DNA of 64,000 bases from Calycina herbarum (GCA_001414485.1 LLEY01000014.1:310001-374000); one strand, 5' to 3'; positions 34,696-49,445 are shown, numbered from the stretch's first letter. Numbers and translations: made by a program. Notes: a model not told the origin generated them from the sequence alone.

Positions 34696-36547
34696 ATGTG
34701 TTTTATAAGCGAGTCGCCTATATAAGCGAGTCGTCTACTTTTTCAACCTAGTGTTATTATAATATAAAATACTTAATACTATATAAAGTTATTATTACTA
34801 TAGAAGCTATCTAGTATTCTTTAGAACTTTCGCTATCTTTTATATCTAATATTTCTATCTAATAAGTATAAGAATTATACCTAGTTTTACTATAATAGCT
34901 ATAGTACCTATCTACGCGAACTCTCTTCTTAGACACTTTACCTTATTTCTAGCTACTATTTTCCTTAGATATAATTAAATTAGCTACGTTATCTACTATT
35001 AATATCTCTTAACTCTTAATATACTTTCTCTTATAACTTTTATATATAGTTATAGCCTTAGTTATTATACGAAGACTAGTAATTTTCTTATATATTAATA
35101 CTATATTATATATTACCCTAGTTAAGCCTTTTTCGAGTTAATTAAGAGACTAAATAATAGAACTAGATAACGAGTCTTAATATCTTTAAATCTAATCTCG
35201 AATAAGCGTTAATTAAGCTATTATTTCGTATATATTACTTAGTATTTTAGGTATTTATAAAGTATCTTCTAATATTATTAGTATTAGTATACGAAGCCTT
35301 AAATTAAGCTTTAATAACATAGCTTCTAAGCTATATAGGACTAGCCTAGCCTCTTTAAAACTCGCGTAGATGTTATCTTTTATAAATGCTTTATAAAAAG
35401 CTACTTTAAATACTAGAAGAAAGGTTTCTTTAGTAATATAATTAATATAATTCTATACTAAGCCTAATATCTTAGCTTTATACACTTGCTTTAATAGCGA
35501 GAAGTAGACTATATTAAGCGGCTATAATAGGTACGATAAGTATAGAGGTATATAAAGAGTAATAATATTTAAGTCTTTATAGAGTTACTAGAATTTAAGT
35601 AAGTTATAGCTTTTATAACTATTAATAATTAATAAACGATATCCTTCTATACTTTATACCTTTATATACTTATTAAAATACTTTAACTATATAACTCTAA
35701 GTTTATTATTTATCTAGCTATTATTACTAATCTTAATTACCTAATTATATAGTATATATATATCTTAGTACTAGATAGAAATAAGTACTTTACCTACGAA
35801 TATAATAAATAGTAAGATTATCTATTCTATTATATTAAATCTCTAAATAACTATAATCTACTCGCGATTATCTAGCTAAACTTACTTTCGCTTTCTATAT
35901 ATTTCTAAGCTTATAATAATAAGTTAGAATAAAATAACTCCTATTATAAAGCTACTTTTGTTAAAGTTATAAATATTCTTATCTTAAATACTATATTTCT
36001 CTTTAATAGACTATATAAGTATAAACTATAAGCTAATAACTCGTAGATCCTTAGTTAAAGCTTACTAACGATTATATAAACGACTTTATTAAGTTTTAAG
36101 CTTAGATATACGTTTTATAAAGTTATCTAGCTAGTTTCTATTTATAGACTTTCTATTACACTCTTTTAGTAGATTATTAGCTATATCTTATACTATATCT
36201 CTTATAAGCGAAAACTCTTGTAAATTTAACTCTAATATATATCTAACTATTACCTTCTTCTCTAGCTTTATAAGATTTTTCGAATTAGACTAGTAATTAT
36301 AATATAAGAGCTTTCTAGTATATTAATTAGAGAGAGTCTTTTAAGGAATATAGTAAATCTTTATAACGCTTTATTTAGTTAATAATACGTTGTTTTCAAG
36401 TTCTTAGGTTATTAAAATAATATTAGCTTCTTAAGAAAGTAATTAAACGTTATAGTATTAAGCTATTATAATTTAAAAGTAGTATATAGTATATAATAAG
36501 AAAAGTAGACAACTCGCTTATATAAGCGACTCGCTTATAAAACACGT
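34696..36547 (-). mobile_element. Pogo/Fot1-like DNA transposon, copy D1 (1852 bp)
   Basis: TIR ends are A(C/T)GTGTTTTATAAGCGAGTC type, with AAGCGAGTCG repeated in each TIR; TA flanks both sides (34694-34695, 36548-36549). The minus-strand frame reads YNFNKSSFIIG in the DDE region near 35940-35975. It has the same length as copy D2 and differs from it mostly by transitions. It is inactive. Confidence 0.87.
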
Positions 36548-36739
36548 TAGTAAATATAATATATATAGTTTATATAATTTATATTTAAACTTTTTTTATA
36601 ATATTATAACAGTTTATATCTAATAAGTACTTAGTCTACTAACCTTTATATAAAACGTAACTACGCGACTTAGAACGTAGGTTAATATAAAATTATATTT
36701 AGACGTCTAAATAATATATAATTATATATAGGTTATATA

Positions 36740-39700
36740 ACGTAGTTTATTAGTACTCTATATATATTAGTACTCTATATATATTAGTACTCTATATATA
36801 TTAGTACTCTACGTACTTTTCCTCTACTAACTATACTCTAACTTTAATATATGTTTTCTTAACTACTTTAAATAGAAATTTAAACGTAAGAAGTATAAAT
36901 TATCTTAGCTATTAAAGCTATCTATATAGCTAAAAAGCTAAGTTGTTAGTCTATTATAAAAATCTATAATATTCTTAAATCTATACTTTAACTTCGAATA
37001 AATAGTTATACTACTCTTTATAAACGTCTACTATTAAATCTTAAATTAAATAACCTAGAAAAGAAGATAATTATTTAATATATACTTAATCTAGATATAA
37101 GAGGATTTATACCCTAGCTAGCTAGTATAGAAGATATAGTAAATTATATTCTTAAATTATAAAGAGAAAGACGTATTAGTAAGCTCTAAATATCTTAATT
37201 TATATAATATTAACTAGAATTAAAGATATATTTTAATTATATTTATAACTTTTAAAGAGCTTTATACGAAGATCTAGAGCTTATTAGCGCGTAGTTTTAA
37301 CTTATAGAGAATATAAGAGTAAAATATAGTATTTTAGATTATAACTTCTATAACTTTAATAAGATAGGCTTTATAATAGGTATTATAAGCCTAGTTATAG
37401 TTATATATACTAAGTAACGTAGTAGAGATAAGACAGTTTAGCTAGGTAATCGAGAATAGGCTATAGTAATTACTTATATAAATAGCGAGGGTTAGAACGT
37501 GTCTTTATTTTTAGTAGTTTAAGAGAAGAATTATCTTACGAATTAGTATACTAAGAGCGGCCTTCTATATAACTAGGTTATTAAACCTATAAATAATAGA
37601 TAGATAAATAATAAGATAGGTCTATAATAGCTTTAGTACTTCGATAAGTATACTACTACTTATATAAGAGGTCTATATTAAATACTAGTATTAGATAGAT
37701 ATAAGAGTTATAAATCAGCTGAATTCTAAGAGTATTATAAGGCTTATAATATTATAACTCTTTATCTATCTTCTTACTCTTCTTATCTTACCTAGCTACT
37801 TAACGTTAGATGTTTTAGTATATTAAAATAGATAACGTGGTTTATTAGAACCTAGTATATATTAGGACCTGGTGTACTTTTCCTTAGCATTCAACTTTGA
37901 ATATTAATAAATTAACTATAATATATTAAATTAACTATAACTACTTAGAATCCGAAGAATTAGACATATCTATATCTATTTAACAAGTTCGTATATTATA
38001 ACTAGCTTTTCCGTAAGTACTACAACGCTGTCTAGACGATTGCCTCTTCTTCTTATTACCTCCCTCTATACGTAAGTCGCGTCGTACTTACTTATTAACG
38101 TTCTTTTAAGTTAAAAGATCTTAGACATCCTCTACTATAAGTGCCCTCTCTTAACATATACGAGTCTTTTTAGCTCTACGGCGTTTACTTAAAGCTTTAT
38201 TCGCTGCTTAAAGAGTACGTACTTTAGTAGATAACAAGGTTATCTTATAAGCTATTCGCTCTATACCTTTTGCTAATATAGTAACTGTCTTAAATAGTAG
38301 AGTCGGCGAGCTCCTCTAGTAATAGGTAATCCGTTTCTAAACAAGAGTCGATTATAAGAGCGCTTTAGTAGAGTTTAAGAGAGTCTAGGAAATCTAAGTA
38401 TTAGAATTAGTAGTAGAGAGTCTTAGAGGAGTTAGAGTCTGTAATCTTATATCAAGCTTTGAAAGTACTACTTACGAGTTAAAAGGTACTAGGCCAGCTC
38501 TACGGAATCTAGCTTAAGTGTTCTAGACCGTTATTAATTCTTTATATACTATTATAAAAGCTAAAAAGAACTCTACCTTCGTAATATAGTTAATATAGGC
38601 TTTGATAAACGTCTTAATCTACTGACTATACACCTGCTTTAATATACTAAAGCACCTAATATTAAGTGGTTAGGTTATATAGAATAAGTAAGAAGGTAGT
38701 CTAAGAGTTATAATATTATATACTTTATAATACTCTTAAAATTCAGCCGATTTATAACTCTTATACCTATCTAATACTAGCATTCGATATAGACCCTTTA
38801 TACGACTAGTAGTATATTTATTAAAGTGTTTTAGCTATTCTAGACCTGTCTCGTTGTTTGTCTATCTGTTACTTATCGGTTTAATAACCTAGTCGTATAG
38901 GAGGCCGCTGTCTATATACTAATTCGTAAGATAATTCTTCTCTTAGATAACTAAAAATAGAGAGATATTCTAACCCTTGCTATTAATATAAGCAATTACT
39001 ATAGCCTATTCTCGATTACCTAGCTGAACTGCCTTATCTCTACCACGTCGATCTATACGTATAATAACTATTATAGAGTAAATCATATCTATTATAAAGC
39101 CTGTTTCGTCGAAGTTATAGAAATCGTAATCTAAAACACTGTATTTCGCTCTTATATTTTATATAAATCAGAACCACGCGCTAATTAGGTTAGGATCTTC
39201 GTATAAGGCTCTTTAGAAGTCGTAAACACGATTAAAACAGGTCTTTAACCCTGGTTATTATTATATAAATCGATATATCTAAAGCTTACTAACGCGTTTC
39301 CTTCTCCGCGATTTAAGGATATAATTTACTATATCTTCTATACTAGCTAGCCGGGGTGTAAACCCTCTAGAATCTAAGTTAAGTATGTTCTAAAGAATTA
39401 CTTCCTTTTTAAGTTAAGTTAATTTGATATTTGCTAGCCGTCGTTCTAGGAGAGGAAGTTAGTCGTTTATTCTACGGCGAAGGCTAGTTTTAGAGACTTT
39501 GTAGATTTTTATAGTAGCTCGACGACTAAGCTTTTTAGATAATCGGATAGCCTCGATAGCTAAGATAATTCGAGCTTCTTAAGTTTGAATTTCTATTAGT
39601 AGTTATTAAGATAACGTGTATTAAAATAATAAAGTAGAGAAGATAGGAAAAGTACGCCAGGTCCTAATATACGCCAGGTTCTAATAAACCACGTTATATA

Positions 39701-40458
39701 GTTGTTAAATTAAGACTTTTATTAAAGCTTATATTAACTATATTACTAAGGTCGAGTTCTTTCTTACTTTTAAAATAACGTATTTAGAATTAATAATAGC
39801 TAAAAACGCTTAAGCTAGATTCTATAAAGCTAGCTTAGTATCTTTTAATCTCTAAGCTATAATATTAAAGCTTAATATCTAATTATAAACTTCTATACCT
39901 ACTAGCCTCTCTTCTGTAGACGCTGACTCTTAGGTCTTATAGACTTCTTATAACCTAACTAATACTCTTTTATAAACAACTTTAGTTAAGAATTATATTA
40001 TATGTTATTAAGAAAGCTTACTAAGGCCTATTTTTTAAACAGTTACTATGTTAGTAAAGAGTATAAAGCGGTTAATATATAAAGTAACTCTTTTATTAGC
40101 AGAGGTCTATACTCTTTAAGTAGTAAATAAAGCTCTTAGTAAGCGTCGTAGAGCTAAAAAGACTTAGGTCTATTAAGAAGGTATACTTACTATAGAGAAT
40201 ACGTAGGATATATTAGCTTAAAGAGAGGTAGAGAAACAGGCTTAATATAATAGACGTTCTAAGAGAGAGAGGTAAAATAAGAGACAACTCTCTAAGCAAC
40301 GGTGTAGTACTTATAGAAAGACTAGTTATAATATACGAACTTGTTAAGAGGCTATAGATATATCTAGTTTATTAGATTCTAAGTAGTTTTAGTTAATTTA
40401 ATATATTATAGTTATTTAATTATATTCTAAAGTAATAAGGTAGAGGAAAGTACGTAGA
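36740..40458 (+). mobile_element. Pogo/Fot1-like transposon, family C, right end cut off
   Basis: The left end begins ACGTAGTTTATTAGTACTCT after TA at 36738-36739 and carries TTAGTACTCT four times (36740-36820). The plus-strand transposase remnant reads YNFNKIGFIIG, QLGNRE-like and KSYKSAEF*EYY at about 37340-37740. Transposon E2 is inserted in it. The right end stops at GTAGAGGAAAGTACGTAGA (40440-40458), inside its TIR, where the LTR of Gypsy B begins. Confidence 0.8.
37833..39694 (-). mobile_element. Pogo/Fot1-like transposon E2 (1862 bp), inserted in family C
   Basis: TIRs start ACGTGGTTTATTAGAACC and contain ATTAGRACCTRGTRTA twice; TA duplications lie at 37831-37832 and 39695-39696. On the minus strand the DDE core still reads YNFDETGFIIG, keeping the first catalytic Asp that the other copies have lost, and fewer C-to-T changes are seen. 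Stops elsewhere still break the frame. It is probably a younger insertion than its host. Confidence 0.87.
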
Positions 40459-40921
40459 TATAACGAAACTCAAACGAACTAAACAAAGATAACTAAGTCT
40501 CGAAGGTTGGTATATAGATAAGAAGTACAGATACGCCGGGTTGTTTACTTAGAAGTGAACTCGTTACTTATATTAAAGATATTAAATAAGATAATAAGAT
40601 TAATAACTAAAGTTAAGTACGAAGCTCTTATCTAATAGCAGACGTACTAGTCTTATATAGAACCTTCTGTTTATGTTTAGAGTCCTGCTTAGTAGGAGTT
40701 CTAAAAATAGAGTCTAACTCTATTTCTAGAGCTCTTTAAAACTAGACTCTATTACCTAACTACTCCTAACCGAGTTATATAATATAACTATAATAAGATC
40801 CTAGGATTATATATCCTACTATATTTAATCCTTTCTTCCTTTTAGGGTTATAATAGTACTCGTTCTATTAGAGCGTCGCTTAGACTTCACTTTATTATAT
40901 ACTAGTACGTGATTCGTAATA
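40459..40921 (-). repeat. LTR of Gypsy B (3' side)
   Basis: 463 bp, homologous to the LTRs of element A in reverse orientation. It starts TATAACGAAACTC, where the TG/CA end appears RIP-changed to TA. Confidence 0.85.
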
Positions 40922-42256
40922 CTATCCCCTTCTTAGCTTAGCGTGTCTCTACACTAGAATATAATCTAAAATATGTCGTTAGAAAGATATTAACCTTCTT
41001 TTATATATAATTATGTCCTCTTTATATACTAAACGAAAAGAGCGTCTAGCTCTTACTATATAAATTAAATCCGTGTAATATCTAGCGACAACCTATTCCT
41101 TTTATTATAAATAGTCTCGTCGATGTTTCTTAGAGCTCTCTAAGTTCTCTCGTTGTTCTAAGTATATTCGATTAAAAAGATCTTATAATAGCTCTAGCTA
41201 TCTCGACGTTTCTTTCTTTAGGCCTTAAAAACCTATATATCGATTTTTCTTTAGCTTTATATATAAACGATTCCCTATTACCTCTCTAAGTTCTTCTTCT
41301 TCGAGTCCTCTACTCGAGTCCTTGTCTGCTTAGTTTCCTACTTTTAAGATAGCTCTCTTCGTTAAGTAGGTACTCTCTAATAATATATCCTTATCTAATC
41401 CTAGTTCTAAGTTTTAGACAGCCCTAGGTTTTATTAGTAGAACTTCTAAAGTTTCTTTAAGTAATAGTTAAGATTACTTTTTAGTTTCTAAGTATTTTTT
41501 AAGTAACGTATATATATAGCGAACCGGCTAAATAAGCGAACCGGCTAAAATTTTCTACGCTCGCGATTAAAATTATAGTAACTCTACTATAACGCCTCTA
41601 ATTAATTAAAACTACTCGGAAATCTCTTTCTTAGATACTTCTTCTATAATATTATAGATACGTATATTATAACTAGTCTCTCCGTAGTTACTATAGCGTT
41701 ATATATATGATTCTTCTCTTAGCTTCCGACTACTACTTCTCTTTATTTCTTATATTATCTGCTTACTAACGTCTCTATTATCTTATAGGTCTTACGCTTC
41801 CTATTAGCTAAGTGATCCTTCTTACTATAGACGTGTTTTTTTAGCTCTATAGCGCTTACTTAGTGCTTTATTTACTTGTCGAAGTCTCTAGTTCTTAGCT
41901 TTTAATAGTACTATCTAGTGTATTACTTTTAATATACTCTTTATAAACTGGTTAATAGCCTTGTAAATAGAGGTTAGAGAGCTACTTTAGTAGCGGGAAA
42001 TTCAATCTTTAATAAATATAGTCTATAATAAGGCTTTAGTAGAGTTATTTAGTATCTAGGAAACCTAAGGCTAAGCGGAACACGGGGGGGAGTTTAGAGA
42101 CGTTAACGTCTTTAGCTTAAGATTAAGTGTAGAAATCACACTTTCTAAGTTAAATAGAAGAAGCCTAGCCTCTTAGAACCCTCCTTAGATATTACTTTCT
42201 ATTATTATAATATTAAATATAGCGTAGAAGGTAGGAAAGAAATTATTCTTAGTAAT

Positions 42257-42718
42257 TGTCACGAATCACGTGCTAGCACGTGACGAAGTGAAGTCCAGGC
42301 GACGCTCTAACAGGACGAGTACTATTAGAACTCTAAAAGGAAGAAAGGATTAGATATAGTAGGATATACAAATCCTAAGATCTTATTATAGTTATATTAT
42401 ATAACTCAGTTAAAAGCAGTTAGGTAATAAAGTCTAGTTTTAAGAAGCCCTAGAAATGAAGTTAGACTCTATTTTCAAGACTCCTACTAAGAAGGACTCT
42501 AACAAGAACGAAGGTTCTATATAAGACTAGTACGTCTACTATTAGATAAGAGCTTCGTACTTAACTTTAGTTATTAATCTTATTATCTTATTTAATATCT
42601 TTAATATAAGTAATAAGTTCACTTCTAAGTAAATAACCTAGCATATCTATACTTCTTACCTATATACTAACCTTTAAGACTTAGTTATCTTTATTTAGTT
42701 TATTTAAGTTTTATTATA
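42257..42718 (+). repeat. 5' LTR of Gypsy A
   Basis: 462 bp. It differs from the 3' LTR by transitions of the RIP type (C/T, G/A). Confidence 0.9.
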
Positions 42719-45700
42719 CTTTAAACACCTGCTTAGAAGTTCAGTTACTATAGCCTTAGTAACCCTCGCAACAGCTAGCTTAAATACTAGTTAAGTTAAC
42801 GTTATAGTAATATCTAGAAGTATAACTAAGAGAACACCTACTAGTATATAGTTAACTAAGAACGACGATAATATTAGTATACTAGACGCTCCTAAGCTCT
42901 ATAAGGTTAAAACACTTAAATCTATTAAAGTTAAGATACTAGATATATATTATAAGAAGCAAAAGGAACTTAACTTATTCCTTCTCTAAATAAACATCTA
43001 CTTTAACTTTAACTCTAATAAGTTTAAAAGCAATTATAACTTATAAACTATCTTTACTATCTCCTACTTTAGGGAATTAATATTAGAATAAGCCTAGCTA
43101 TACTTAAAGGATTTCTTTAAGAATAAGAATAAAGATAGAAAGATAGAATTAACTAAGATTATATTTAAATCTTAAAGAGGATTTAAAACAACTATTAGAA
43201 AAGTCTTTAAAGACTTTAATATAATCTAAACAGCTATATATAAGCTTTTAGAATTATACTAGACTAGATTAGTAATAGATTATACTAATAAATTTTAACA
43301 TTATAGAATAAAGTTAGAATAGGATACTATTACTCTTATAGAACTCTTTTATAAAAGATTAAAGATATATATCTATAAGGAAATAGCTAAATAGAATATA
43401 TAATTCTTAACTATTATAAGTATAATTAAGGAAGTTATCTAATTAGATAACTACCTATATAAATTCAGAAAGAGTAACCCTAGACATAGAGAAAAAAGTA
43501 AAGGGTTAAGGAAGTAGAAGCATTCTTATACTAATAAGCATAGTAAGGAGGTAAACACTATATAAAAGAAAACCTTTCTAAAGAAAGAAGGACTTTTCTA
43601 GGAAGAGCGAAATCGTTAATATAAGTAGAACTTATATTATAATTATAGCTAACTAAGCTATAGAGCAAATAAGTATAGTAAGAAGAAAGACTCTAAGAGA
43701 AAGAAATAAATTAATACTACTATTTAATAATAAGTAGCTTTAACCGATCGTATTAAACTTATAAATAAGAAGCTTAAAGTATAAGAATATAAAACCTAGA
43801 TTAAAAATAACAAAGAAATTAGTAGTATATAAGATACTAATAATAATAAAGACCTACTCCTTAAAGAAAATTATAATATATAATTAGTAATAGAATCTAA
43901 GTAGCTTCTTTAAGTAGAATATAAATTACTACTATTAACTAGTTCTTTAAAGACGTTAGATTCATCTTCTAGTTTAGAAGAAGAAATAAAGAATAAAGAC
44001 CTAGAAGTTAGAAAAACTTAGGCTTTCCTTAAAACCTTTGAACAAGGAAATTAATAAGTATATATTAATAATTAGAAACCAGATTTCTAGAGTCCTTATA
44101 TAATATAAAGAGTTAACTTAACTATCTTAATAACGTATATAGTTATAAGTAATAACCCTAAAATAATAACTCTAGTTAGTTTAATTATTAGATAGAAAAC
44201 TATTAAAGAAAAAGAACTAGAACAGAAACGTTAACTAGTTAAAAAACCTAGCTACTCTAAAGTAGAAGATATATAAAGAATATATAATACCTTAAATAAA
44301 ATTAGTATATAGATATAGTAAGTTCTAATAAGATTTAAGAGATAAATTAAAACTCCTTTTCTTAGGATATTATTTAAAGATGTTATACTAGAGGAATTTA
44401 AGTAATATATTATAGTTATATTAATTAGAAATGATAAGTTAGTATTTAAGAAATATAACTTATAATAACTATTTAGTATACTATACTAGGAGTAAAGGGA
44501 GCTTAATATAACTAAGTAGGCTAAGATAAAACTAGAGGAATTATACTATCTATTAGTAGAAGAACTATGGTTTATAAAAATAGTTTAAGAAACAATAGTA
44601 TAATAGATATAATATAAACTAAGTTTAACTTTAGACTAGTTATTATAGAAATGATTTAAAGGAATATTACTAGAGCCTACTAGAATAGTAGAATATTATT
44701 AGATATACGAGGTAGTATTATCAGATGAAGAAAGAGTAGTATTCTTTTCTTAGTCTTAGATTAAGACTATTAAAGAAAAGAATTTAAAGGATTATATATT
44801 TAAGGTTTACTATGTAAAACTAGAGATAAGTATACTAGAGGCTACTTTAGATTATCTATATATAAGAGAACTATAGTTTATAGAAGCTATTTTAGAAACT
44901 AGTTATAAATAGATCTAATATAACTATAAACAAATACTAAAGCAATTTATAGAGGAAATTCCTAAAACTATAAGAATTGTAGAATATAGATTAGTATATA
45001 AGATAGTATATACTAATAAGAAAAGAGTAAGATTCTTTTTATAGTATAAAAACGAGGAAAGAAAGAATTATAATTAAGAAAATCGATCTTTTAAAGTCTA
45101 ATATATTAAAGTAAAGTTAAATACTATTTTAGGAGAAAGATAGTTAATAATAACTATAGAAATAAGAAGGAAAAAGTTATAAGTTATAATAGACTTAGAA
45201 GTAATAGATAACTTTATCTCTCTAATAGCTTAAGAGAAGCTAAACGTTTTAATTAAAGAAATAAGACTATATCGACTAGGAGTAGTTGATAAAACGGATA
45301 TTATATATTAAAACGGAATTATTAATTAGTAAACTATCTTAATAAGAATTAATATTAAAGGATACTATTTAGATATATAATTTAATATTATTAAAATAGG
45401 AAGTAAGAAAGTAATACTTAGTATACTATAGATTTAGAAATATAATCTAGAAATTGACTAGAAGGCTAGAATAATAACCTTTAGTTAATATAAATATAAG
45501 GGTTTGTGTTTATAACTTTAAGACTAGAACAAGGTTAGTGCTACCTCTTCTAAAGTACTAGGACACCTTATCTAGGGTCCTTTATAGGTTAGTAAGAAAG
45601 CTGATAACGAAATACCTATATAGTATAGAGAATTTAAAGCTTTGTTTAAAAACCTAGAAGACTTATAAGCCTTGCTAGAACATTGCTTATAGGATTATAA

Positions 45701-48700
45701 GATTAAATTAAAAGAGGGTTATTACTTCTCGAAGTAGAAGCTTTGGTTATATAACTAGAAAAGCCTATAGAGAATAGAAAGTTATATAAAGAAAGGTATT
45801 AAGAAGAGATATATTAGAAGATCTAAGTTACTAATTATCTTAAATATACTTATTATTAAGAAAAAAGACGACCTAGATAGAAGAGTATATGTTAATTATT
45901 AAGAAGTAAATTACGCTATAGTTAAGAACGCTTATCTGCTACTACCTAGCTAATACTTATAGGATAAGTTAAGTAAGGTAGTACGATTTACGAAATTAGA
46001 TTAATAAAACGCTTATAAACTTATATAAATAAAAGTTAGAGACGAATAAAAGATAGTATTTGCCTTACTATCGAGCCTTTATAAATACACAGTTATGCTA
46101 TTTAGACTCTATAACATACTAGCTATATGTTAGAGATAAAATAATAACATTTTAAGAGATCTTCTAGGAGTAATAGTAATTTATTACCTAGATAATATCC
46201 TAATCTTCTTAGAAAAAGAAGAAAAACATAAGAAACACGTTAGAGAAGTTTTATAATAACTTATAAAAGTAAACTCTTAGTTGAAACTCTTAAAATACAA
46301 GTTTAGAGTAACTTAGATACTTTTCTTAAAATAGGTATTTAGCTTAGGAAAAATAGAAATAGATCTAGTAAAGATCTAAGACATCTTAAACTAGAAATTA
46401 CTAGAGAATATAAAAGATATATAGTCTTTCCTTAGATTTATAAACTTTTACTATCTGTTTATATAAGACTATATAAAGATTACTAAACTAATGTTAATAC
46501 TAGTTAAGAAAGCTATTAAGTTTATATAGAATAAATAGGTAGAGAATACTTTTTAGAAAATTAAAGTAAAGTTTATAGAAAAACCTATTTTATATAATTT
46601 TAATATAGATAAACCTAGTATAATTAAAATAAATACTTTAGACATAGTAGTAAGTACGATTTACTTATAACTAAATAATAAAGGAAAACTTATACCTATT
46701 ATATATTATTCTAAAATATTTAACCTAGTATAATAAAACTATAGTATCTTTAATAAGGAACTGCTTACTATAGTATTAGCTTTAGAATACTAGAGAATTT
46801 ATTTATAGCTAGTAAAATACTTAGTTATAGTTTTATCCGACTATAAGAACCTTAGAACGTTTATAATAACTAAGGAACTTATAATAAGATAATTAGCTAG
46901 ATAGTTAGAAATACTAAGAGAGTTTAACATTGTTATTTAATATATAAAAGGAACGTTAAATGCTTAAGCTAATACTCTTAGCTAAAAACCTAAATATAAG
47001 AGAAATAAAGAGTATAAGAAGATTATAATCTTAAAAACTCTTAAGAATAGAGACTTAGTACCTACTATATATAAGATAGTAGTAATAAACAATATCTAGA
47101 TAAATAAAATTTAGAATATATATAAAGGTTATAACTAGTATATAAAGAGGAAATTATAGGTTCTTAGCTTATATACTAAAGAATTTATATAGGAATACTA
47201 TACTATGCTTGCTTATAAACACTAAGGAATTTATAAAACCCTCTAAAGAATAAGATAATACTACTATATTAATCGGTTATCTACAATAGTTAAGGAAGTA
47301 ATAGTAGAATATAATACCTATACTAGGAATAAGGCTTCCTACTATACTCCTTATAGATAGATAAATACTACTCTAATACTATAGATACCTTAGAAATTAA
47401 TATTTATAGATTTTATTATTAAATTATTAAAATCTAAAGATCTAATAATAAGAGTTAAATATAATATAATCCTAGTTATTATAAAACGACTTATAAAGTA
47501 TATAATTCTTATAGTATATATAGAGTTAAGTATAGCTAAGGAACTAGTATTTACATTCCTTAAAGAAGTAGTCTTAAGATATAGACTACTAGAAGAAATA
47601 CTCTTAAATAGAGATAAACTCTTTACTTTAAAATTTTAAATTACTCTTATAAAACAATTAAGTATAAAAAGAAAGCTCTTTATAGTTTTCTACTCTTAAA
47701 TAAATAGAAGAAATAAATAGATGAATTAAGTAGTTAAAATATACCTTTGTTATTATATAAACTACTAGTAAGATAACTAGGTAGAACTACTACTCTTAGC
47801 ACAGTTTGTCTATAATAGTTTAATAACAGAAACAACACTTATTACGCTATTCTACGCTAACTTCGGATATAAATTATTAGTATATTAAGAACTACTATCT
47901 ATAACTACTAATAATCAGCTTACTTATATTTAGGTCTTGAAAATCAAGAGTCTATATAAGAAACTTATAAAGGATCTATAATTTATAGTAGAAAGAAACG
48001 CGTACTACTATAACAAACGACGTAGTTAAGAGCTAATACTAAAAGAGAGGGATAAAGTCTACTTAGTATAAAAGAATATTAATATAAAAAGACTAAGTAA
48101 TAAACTAGATTATAAAAAACTTAGACTATTTAAAATTAAACGAGTTAAGAGACCTTTGAATTATAAATTAGTATTACTAAAGATAATAAACATCTACCTA
48201 GTATTCTATATATCCCTACTTAAACTAGCACTACTAGGAGTACTACTAGCTCTATTTATAGAAATTTAACTAGTTAATCTAAACGCTGAATACGAAGTTG
48301 AAAGAATTCTTAACTATAAGATTATTAGAGGTAAGATTAAGTATTTAATTAAGTAGTTAGATTACCTATAATTAAAGAATATATAAGAACTAAAAAGCAA
48401 CCTTAACTATTACCTAAGGGAACTTCAGAAGTTCTACTAATAAAACTTAAGGCTACTTAGAACTTAAGACCAGGGTTAGACAGAGATACATCGTTAAAAA
48501 GTACTTATTTAATAAAAGAAGCTATCTCAAAGACAGGAAACTAGGCAGAAGAGGATTTAAGAAGAGGACTCGTAGAAAGAGAACTTAAGAGAAGAGGACT
48601 TAAGAGAGAAGGACTTAAAAGAGTAATAGAGAATCGTTTACGCTTAAAGCTAAAGAAAAATCGATACATAGGTTTTCAAGGCCTAGAGACAGGAACGACG

Positions 48701-48983
48701 AGATAGCTAGGGCTATTATAAGACCTTTTTAAATAAATATACTTAGAATAGTAAGAGGATTTAGAAAGCTCTAGAAGGTATTAATAGGACTGTTTATAAC
48801 AAAAAGAACAAGTCTCAGCTGAACGTTATATAGTTTCAATCTATATAGTAAGAGCTAAACACTCTTTTTATTTAATATATAAAGAGGACATGTTTATATA
48901 TAAAAGAAGGTTAATATCTTCTAAACAAATATATTTTAGGTTATATTCTAGCGTAGGGACACGCTAGGCTAAGAAGGAGATAG

Positions 48984-49445
48984 TGTCACAAATCACGTGC
49001 TAGCACGTGACGAAGTAAAGTCTAGGCGACGCTCTAATAGGACAAGCACTATTAGAACCTTAAAAGGAAGAAAGGATTAGATATAGTAGAATATATAAAT
49101 CCTAGGATCTTATTATAGTTATATTATATAACTCGGTTAGAAGCGGTTAGGTAATAGAGTCTAGTTTTAAGGAGCTCTAGAAATAGAGTTAGACTCTATT
49201 TTCAGGACTCCTACTAAGGAGGACTCTAATAAGAACGAAGGTTCTATATAAGACTAGCACGTCTGCTATTAGATAAGAGCTTCGTGCTTAACTTTAGTTA
49301 TTAATCTTATTATCTTATTTAATATCTTTAATATAAGTAACGAGTTCACTTCTAAGTAAACAACCCGGCGTATCTGTACTTCTTATCTGTATACTAACCT
49401 TCGAGACTTAGTTATCTTTGTTTAGTTCGTTTGAGTTTCGTTACA
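48984..49445 (+). repeat. 3' LTR of Gypsy A
   Basis: 462 bp. It keeps more C and G than the 5' LTR and ends GTTTCGTTACA before the target duplication GTAAT. Confidence 0.9.

Larger units (their letters stand above)
42257..49445 (+). mobile_element. Ty3/Gypsy LTR retrotransposon A (7189 bp)
   Basis: Two LTRs of exactly 462 bp begin TGTCAC and end (T)TATA/TTACA, flanked by the 5-bp duplication GTAAT (42252-42256, 49446-49450). A purine-rich tract (AAGAAGGAGATAG) precedes the 3' LTR. Plus-strand remnants run gag (about 42900-43700), RT (EGYYFSK...LLIILN near 45715-45850; YLDNILIF near 46185-46205), RNase H (about 46600-46960) and integrase (about 47200-47950). Stops are everywhere. It is RIP-inactivated but structurally complete. 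Confidence 0.92.
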
